Below are positions 27,501-36,500 of a stretch of 64,000 nucleotides of DNA, piece after piece. Numbering within the stretch: position 1 is the stretch's first letter; each line of letters begins with the position of its first letter. The position numbers were made by a program, and so were the translations under genes. The stretch comes from an uncultured Propionibacteriaceae bacterium (GTDB lineage: Bacteria > Actinomycetota > Actinomycetes > Propionibacteriales > Propionibacteriaceae): contig CALLVV010000059.1 in assembly GCA_938012815.1 (NCBI GenBank), positions 16,746 through 80,745 of the forward strand, read 5' to 3'. The notes below the pieces were generated by a model that was given only the letters and a program-made list of their open reading frames with translations, searched no databases and had not been told where the DNA came from.

Positions 27501-30500
27501 CGTGGCAGACGTGTTCGCAGCCCCCACCCCCGCGGCCCTCGAGGCGCGTCTCCGCACGGAAACTGCCGTCACCCACATGGCCAAGGCACCCGAGGCGGCC
27601 GATCATCCCCTCAGCCCCGCACAGGAACGCATGTACCTGGCCGCCCGGCTCGACCCGGAGTCCGTCACCTACAACATGGCATCAGCCACTTGGCTGAACG
27701 GCCTCCTGGACCGCGACCGGTTGCGTTCCGCGCTGGCGCGGCTGGTGGAACGTCACGAGCCGCTGCGCACCACGTTCGCGGCACGGAACGGCGAGATCCG
27801 CCAAGGCCTGACCCGCATCGATCGGAACGATCTCCCACTGAGCTTCACCCGCGGTCCCGCCACCCCCGAATCGGCCGGGGAGCACCTGGCCCGGTTCGTC
27901 CGCCCGTTCAACCTCGAGACGGGTCCCCTGTTCCGCATGGAGATCGTCGAGGACACGAACGCGAGCCTGCTGCTGTTCGACCTCCACCACATCATCGGTG
28001 ATGCCACCTCTGCAGAAATCCTCGCACGCGACTTCGGCGAGTTGTACGACACGGAGCTGCCACCACTGCCCCACCAGTACACCGACTACATCCACCACGT
28101 TCGAGTCGTGGAACAGGATGAGAATCTCGCGGAGGCGGAGAACGCCCTGCTCACACAGCTGACCGATCCACCCACCGCAGACGTGCTTCCTCTTGACCGC
28201 CCCCGCGCAGAACGCGCTTCCGGTGCGGGCCGCGTCGCCTGGACCCTCAGCGCCGAAAGAGCCGCGGAACTGACCGAACTCGCCGAGGCCCGTCAGGCCA
28301 CCCTCTCTATGGTGATGTTGGCGGCCTGGGGTGCGGTTCTGTCCCGCTACAACGGAACCGAGGACCTGGTGATCGGCACCCCGGTCAGCGGACGCACGCT
28401 GGCCGAGACCCGGGAAATGATCGGCATGTTCGTCAACATGCTTCCCATTCGTCTGAAACCGCATTCCGGCACGAGTTTCGACGACTACCTGGCAGACACC
28501 CGCACCACCATGCTGGATGCCCTGTCCGCCCAGGACGTGCCCTTCGACCGGATCGTGGAGAAACTCGGCCAGCGGAGAACGGCAGGACGCCACCCCCTGT
28601 TCGACGTGTCCTTCGACTACCACAACATGGAACACCACCAACTCCGCATCGGTGGCCTGAAAGGTCAGCAGATCGAGACCGATCCCCTCGCAGTGGGTAT
28701 GGACCTGGTCATCACGGCAACCGAGACCGCCGACGGCATCCAATTCCTGCTGGACTACTCCTCCGACCTGTTCGACGCCAGCACCATCACGAGTCTGGCA
28801 CACCATCTCGACGCCTTCCTGGAACACGTCTGCGCTGATTCCACCGCACCCATCGGTACCATCAGCATCTACACCGAGGCCGAACACGACGCCTGGTTGT
28901 CCCGGCTCATCGGCGCCCCCTTCACTGCCATTCACGACCTGGTGGCCCGGCAGGCCGTTGAACGCCCCCAGGCCACTGCCGTGATCGACGGCACCGGCCG
29001 GTCCTACAGCTTCGCCCAGCTCGATGCCCACGCCAACGCCGTGGCCACCCGCCTTCTGGAAGCCGGGGTGAGCCCCGGCGATCCCGTGGCCCTGGTCACG
29101 GTGCGCGATGCTTCCCTGCTCATCGCACAACTCGCCATCTGCAAGGCCGGAGGGGCCTATGTTCCGCTGGACCCCACCCAGCCTGTCGATCGTCACGCCA
29201 GCATCCTCGATGACGCCCGGCCCCGCGTGGCTCTTGCCCCGGCTGGATTCACCAGTACGGCAACAATCCCCACCGTGATCGATCTGGCCACGTGCACCCA
29301 GGCCGGAACGAAGCACTTCAATGGCCCGAAGGTGTCGGCGGACAGCCCCGTCTACGTCGTCTACACCTCCGGCTCCACGGGACGCCCGAAAGGCATCGCC
29401 GTGAAGCATCGCGGACTGGCGAACCTGTTCCAGGATCACCTGCGACGGGACATCTTCGCACCGGGTGAGGTCATCATCAGCCTGGCCGATCCCACCTTCG
29501 ACATCTTCGCCTTCGAAAGCCTGATTCCCCTGGCAGCCGGCGCCACCGTCCACCTGTGTCCCTCCGAGGACCAGAAGGATGCCTCCGCCATCGCCCGGCG
29601 GATCGCCGCCCATCGGGTGACCCACATCCAGGTTCCCGTCTCGAAGATGACGGCGTTGTGCGGCAACCGCCGGTTCCGCGACCAGCTTCCCCGCCTCCGT
29701 GTCATCGTGTGTGGCGGTGAGCACTTCTCCGAGAACCTGGTCGATCTGCTGCACGACAACACCGATGCACGGATCTTCAACATGTACGGCCCGACGGAGA
29801 CCACCGTCACCACCACGGTGAAGGAACTCGCTCCCGGCGACGCGGTCACGATCGGCTCACCCATTTTCGGCTCCCACGTCCTGGTGGTGGGAGAAACCGG
29901 CATGGCGCAACCCGCCGGTGTCCCCGGAGAGCTGTGCATCGCCGGGCAGGGGCTCGCCGCCGGCTACGTCAACCGTCCGGATGAGACGCGACGCGCCTTC
30001 ACCACACTCCCGGAGCTCCCGGAGCTCCCGGTGTACCGCACCGGCGACGTGGGCGTTGCCCTGCCCAACGGCGAAATCCTGTTGAAGGGCCGTACCGACC
30101 ACCAGGTCAAGGTCAACGGCAATCGCATCGAACTCGGCGAGATCGAACAGACCGCCATGCGCGCCCCCGGGATCACCTACGCGATCGCGCTCGTCGAGGA
30201 CGGTGACATCGTGTGCTACTTCACCACCGACGAGTCCGCCAAGGACCCCGTGACCGCGATCCGTTCCGCGATCGCCGCTTCCCTCCCGTGTTACATGACA
30301 CCCCAGCACTTCCATCAGGTATCTGACATGCCCCGTCTTCCCAACAACAAGATCGATCGTTCGGCCCTCAGCACCCTCCGTCCCGACACCCAACCGGCGA
30401 CGAAAGCACCCACCGGAACAGATTTCCTGGACGTCATCATGAGCACCTGGACCCAGGTACTCGGCCGTGGCGTGGCAGCAGACGACAATTTCTTCGACAT

Positions 30501-33500
30501 CGGCGGCAACTCCTTCAAGCTGATGCTGGTCAACAACCAGCTCAACGAGATTCTCGACCGCGAGATCCCGTTGGTGCAGTTGTTCGAGTACCCCACCCCG
30601 CGGGCGCTCGCAGCGATTCTCGACAACGGTGGGGCGCCGGAACGGCCACGGACGGAGAGGACCTTCTCCCTGGAGGACCTGAGCGACGTCGAGGACCAGG
30701 GCACCTCCGATGCCCCGATGCTCCCCGAGGACCGAAACACATCCGCTCCGCCCGTGAGCAGGCGCATCGCCGTGGTGGGAGTCGCAGGAACTTTCCCGGG
30801 CGCACCCTCCGTGAGGGAACACTGGAACAACCGCGCGAACGGCGTGGTCAGCGTCCGACGTTTCACTCGAGACGAGCTGTTGGCCTCGGGCATCGACCAG
30901 ACCATCGTCGATCATCCGGACTATGTTCCCGCCCGCGGCCACATCGCGGCCGACACCTTCGATTTCGACTTCTTCTCCTATTCGCGACGCGACGCCGAGA
31001 CGATGGACCCACAGCTCCGGCTACTCCACGAAACCGCCTGGCACACGTTGGAGGACGCCGGCTACGACCCCCGACGGCTCCACGGTGACGTCGCGCTGTT
31101 CGCAGGCAGCGGAACCAATTTCGCCTGGCTTGCCGGTTTGCTGCAACAACATTCAGAGCCGTTGGCTGCCTTCGAGGCGATGACCAGCAATGAAAAGGAC
31201 TTCCTGGCCACCAAGGTCGCCTACAAACTCGACCTGACGGGGCCCGCGGTCACAGTACAGACCGCCTGCTCCACGTCGCTGGTGGCCATCCATGAAGCGG
31301 TCTCGTGTCTGCGTCGCGGTGAGGCCGATATGGCACTCGCCGGCGGGGTGGCGCTGAACTTCCCGCGCGTCGAAGGGTACGTGTGGCACGACGGGATGAT
31401 CCTCAGCCCCGATGGCACCTGTTGTCCGTTCTCCGCAGACGCCTCGGGCACCGTGGCTGGTCAGGGCTGTGGCATGGTACTGCTCAAACCGCTCGACCGG
31501 GCGCTCGGCGACGGTGATCATATCTACGCCGTCATCGCGGGTTCAGCCATCAACAATGACGGTGACGCCAAGGTCGGTTACACCGCACCCGGCGTGCAGG
31601 GTCAGGAACGGGTGATCCGGAGCGCGCTCGCCGACGCGGGGATCAGCGCGGACGAGGTGGACTTCGTGGAGACCCACGGAACCGGAACGGCCCTGGGAGA
31701 TCCGATCGAGTACACGGCCCTGTCCCACGTCTATGGCCAATCCTCACCGTGCGCACTGGGAGCGGTGAAAGCGAACATCGGCCATCTCGATGCCGCCGCA
31801 GGCGTGGCCGGGTTCCTGGGCGCTGTCGGTGTCCTCCACCAGCAGCAGATCCCGCCGCTGGCCAATTTCGCCGAGCTCAACCGGGCCATCGATCCCGCCG
31901 GACAGCTGTACGTCCCCGTCGGCCAGGCCGTGGCGAGCACAGTGCGCAAGGCAGCGGTCAGTTCCTTCGGTATCGGAGGTACCAACGCACACATCATCCT
32001 GGAGCAGGCCCCACCCACCGATGATGGGGAAGTCGCACCGACCTCCTCGGTGATCCTCGGTGTCTCCGCCCGCACCGAGGAGTCCCGGCGCCGGATGCAG
32101 TCCGATCTGGTGGACGCGATCGGCTCAGGAGCCCCCATCAGGGACGTTGCGTACACACTCGCGACCGGCCGCAGCGAATTCGATTCCCGAGCAGCGGCTC
32201 TCGTTTCTCCCGGAGCGCCACTGACGTGGATGGATGCGGACACCCCCGCCATGCTCGGTGAGGCCTCGGATGACGTCCACCTCGTGGTCGCGGACCACCG
32301 CGACGCAGAGGACGCCCTCGTCGACGCCTACCTGGAACAGGTTGAGCTGTGGTTGTCGCGATTCGATGCGAAGGCCCGCACCGCCGTTCAGGACGCGCTG
32401 ACAGGACGCTCCGGGGACGGGATCGTCCGTCGCATCGCTCAGTTCGTGCTGCGTGCCGCGCTGCTGTCCACCCTGGGGCCTGATTGCCTGACCGCCCGCC
32501 ACGGACAGGACCGGCTCCTGCGTGTGGCCCGCGCCCACGCGACCGGCATGCTTGATGCCTCCCAGGCAATGTCCCGGCTTCGTTCCCGTGACATCCCGGT
32601 TCCCGCTCTGCCACCCATCGCGGATGGCACCACGGTGACCGGCCCGATCACCGGAGATCTTCTACGCACCCTGTTGGCATCTCTCTGGGTTCGAGGTGCC
32701 GATGTCGATCGCAACTGGTTCCACACCGGGGGTCACAGGATTTCGCTTCCGGGTTATGCCTTCGTCCCGCAGCGCCTCCCATCGGATGTACGCCTCGACC
32801 AAATGCTGAAAGCCACGGAACGGACAGGAGCCGCCCCCGCGACGGTGCCCGCCCCCACCGACCCGGCTGAGCCGCAGGACGCAGGAGATGCCTTGAAAGC
32901 TGCCTGGGCCAAGGTCATCGGCACCGTACCGGAGGAGACGGATGACTTCCTCACCAGCGGAGGCGACTCCCTGACCGCCGTACACCTGTGTTCCCTGATC
33001 AAGGAGGCCACGGGTCAGGCCCTGAGCGTTCGCGACGTCTTCGCCACCCCGACCTTCGGTGCGCTGCGGGCCCAACTGGCCGGATCGGTCGTGAAGAGTG
33101 CCGCTCCAGAACTCGCCGTCGAAGCGGTGCACGGGCTGTTCCCCGCATCCGCCGCCCAGCGCAGAATCTATGCGCTCTGCTCGATGCGAAACGACACGAC
33201 CGCCTACAACATGGCCATCGACCACAAGGTCACGGGACACCTCGACATCGACAGGCTCCGGCGGGCCTGTGCGGCGCTGGTGAGCCGCCACGATCAGCTG
33301 CGCGCTTCTTTCCACCTGGAGGGAACCGACCTCATGATGCACGTCCACACTGAGGTTTCCGATGTCGTGACGCACGAACGTGTGACGGCGCAGGAGGCCA
33401 GGCGGCGACTCGCCGCTGAGCCCAGGGCGTTCGACCTGACCCGGGCGCCGCTGTTCCGCGTGGAAGTGCTGACCGTCAACGACACCGAGCACTACCTGCG

Positions 33501-36500
33501 ACTCGAACTGCATCACATCGTCGGCGACCAGACTTCGTTGGCGGTGCTCGGCAAGGACCTCACCGCGGCATGGGCAGGTCGCGAACTGGACGTTGCACCG
33601 CTGCCCTATCCCACGTACATGGCTGCCGTGGCGGAACTCGAGGCATCCGGTGCATTCGCCGAGGACGTCGCCTTCTTCACCGACATGATCTCCGGAGCCC
33701 CTCCACGTCTCGAGCTGCCATACGACCAGTCCCCTCCGGAAGAACCCACGTTCTCCGGGGACCGGCTGACAATCGACTGCGCCGTGGACAAAGAGTCCTT
33801 GGCCACTCTGGCCTCGGTTTCCCGGGCCACCCCCTACGCAGTGTTCCTGACCGCCGTGACCAGGGTGTTGAGTCTGTTCAGCGGCCAGTCGGAATTCCTG
33901 CTGGGGACCGCGCTGGCCGGACGGACGCTGGCAGGCGCCGAGAACACCGTCGGGATGTTCGTCAACACCCTGCCGTTGTGCATGAAGGACGCATCCGACC
34001 GGAGCGTGCGCAACGCCGTGCGAAGCGCACGCGACCACGCGGCCGAGGTCCTCTCCCATCAGAACGCCCCCTTCGAGCAGGTACTCGCGGCCAGCGGAAC
34101 ACAAGTCGGTGAACAGGCCCAACCGCTGTTCGACGTGTTGATCAGCTTCGTCAACATGGGCACCGAGGATCTCGAACTCGACGGACTGACACTGGAGGCC
34201 CTGCCACCAGGAGAACTGCGCAGCCGCTACCCCCTGTCCTTCAGCATCGCGGAACACGCCGACCGCTACAGCATCGATTTCGAATACCAGACGGAACTGT
34301 TCCGCCGGGACACCATCGCCACGATGGCCGGCCACCTGGACCGCCTCCTGGTCGAGATGGCCGAGGATCCCGACCGCGCCCTGGCTTCCGCACCGTTGGA
34401 GTCCGCCGAGGAGCATGCCCGGCGACGCGAGGCGATGACGGGGAGCGGGTCACCCGTCACCACGGCCCTGGACACGCCCCTGCGCACGTCGTTCGCCCGT
34501 CACGCGAAGCTGCCGGCCCTGCGTTGGGAAGGCGAGGAATGGACCTACGCCGAGGTGGACGAAATCACCGACGCCCTGGCCGGAGGGTTGCAGCGGGAAG
34601 GAGTCGAACCGGGAACTGTGGTGGGAACCATCATCGACCGCGGCCCCTGGCAGGTCTGGTCCCGGCTCGCACTGGCCAAGTGCGGGGCCGTCGAGCTCCC
34701 CCTCGATCCCGGAGCACCGGCCAAGCGGATCAACCAGACCCTGTCCGATGCCCGGGCCCGAGCGGTGCTGTGCAGCGACCCGCGGTCCCACATACTCCCT
34801 GAGGACGTGACGGCGTATCGCCCGGACCTTCTCTCCGGCCCCTTCCAACAGCCCGGCAGCCTGATTCCCGACAGCCCACTGATCATGATCTACACCTCCG
34901 GCACCACGGGACGCCCCAAGGGTGTGCTCGTCACCCACGGCGGCGTGCTGAGCGCCTGCGCGGACACGGGATACATGCACTACGGACCGGGTGATCGCGT
35001 GCTGCACCTGACCAGCTACACCTTCGACCCATCGATGTTCGACGTCTACAGCGCGTTGCTGTCCGGGGCGACCATCGTGATGGGTGGCCACGACCACAAC
35101 ATGGACATGCACATGCTGGCCGATCTGCTGACCTCGGAGAAGGTCACCAAGGGTTTGCTCATCACTGCCGTCTTCCATCTGCTGATGGCCGAGAACCCTG
35201 AGGCGGTGGCGAACATGTCGGCCCTGTTCGTGGGTGGCGAGGCCATGCAGCCATGGGCCGCCCAGCGCGCTTACGATGTCATGGGCCCGGGCCGGTTGTT
35301 CAACCTGTACGGCCCCACGGAGTCATCGATCGTCAGCACCTTCTTCCGCATGGACGAACGTCCTGAATTCACGCGCATGCCGATCGGGTTCCCCACGAAC
35401 AACCGGGAGCTTTTCATCCTGCATCCCGACGGCACGGACGTGCCCCGCGGCGTCCCGGGTGAACTGTGCATCGCAGGTGCCGGCCTGGCCCTGGGTTACC
35501 ACCAACGCCCGGAGCTGACCGACGAGAAGTTCCCGGATTGCCTGGTGGGTCCGGGCAAGCGCATTTACCGTACCGGGGACCGGGTGGTCCTGGATGACGA
35601 GTACCGGGTGGTCTACCTGGATCGCGTGGACCGGCAGGTCAAGCACGCGGGCTATCGGATCGAACTGTCCGAGATCGAGATCGTGGCCCAGGCCCATCCC
35701 GGGGTGGTCGAGGCCGTCATCGTCCACACCAGCACGGGCGAGAACGATAGCCGCCTGCTCGGGTTCTACACCGGTGATGCCGATCCTTCCGATCTGCGCG
35801 CACATCTCCTGACCTCACTGCCCTCCTACATGGTTCCCCAGCAGCTGCGTCGAGTGGCCGAGTTCCCCCTGACCGGCCACGGCAAAGTGGACCGTCACCG
35901 TCTGCTCGCCCTGTGCGACACCATCCCCGAGGCGACCGGACAACCCTCCACGACGGCAGAGCCCTCCCCGGACATGGCAACGGAGAATGTTTCCCGGGAC
36001 ATCCTGGCCATGGCCAGGGCAACCTTCGGCATGCCCGAGCTGTCCGCCACCGCGAATTTCTTCGCACTCGGTGTCCAGTCGATCCAGGCCATCGCCCTGA
36101 CACGCAAACTCCGTGAAACCGGCCTCGAGGCCCAGGTCAGCGACATCTACCGCTATCCCTCGGTGGCACAGCTCACCCAGGCCCTCAGGGCATCTGATTC
36201 GTCCCCCAGCCCAACGGTTCCCGTCGCCCCGACCGAATCAACTCGCCGACTGACCCAGCGGCACCTGGACCGGCTGGCAGCTGACATCGTCATGGACGCC
36301 AGTGATCTGGCCGAGGCCTTCGCCTGCGACGCCCCGAGCTACCGATTCGATGCGGGAGTCCTGAGCCACCTGCACGCCTCACGGGCGTCGACCGGCGGGT
36401 TCGTCCACACCGTCGGCGACACGGACGCCGTCACGCTTCTGGAAGCGCTGGCTGACATCGTGGCCGACCACGAGATGCTGCGGGCCCGTTCCACCGGTGA

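Noticed and set aside
27682..29754. 690-codon minus-strand open frame
   Set aside because: Antisense to C2/A2 of the megasynthase, which has clear motifs; no recognisable protein on the minus strand.
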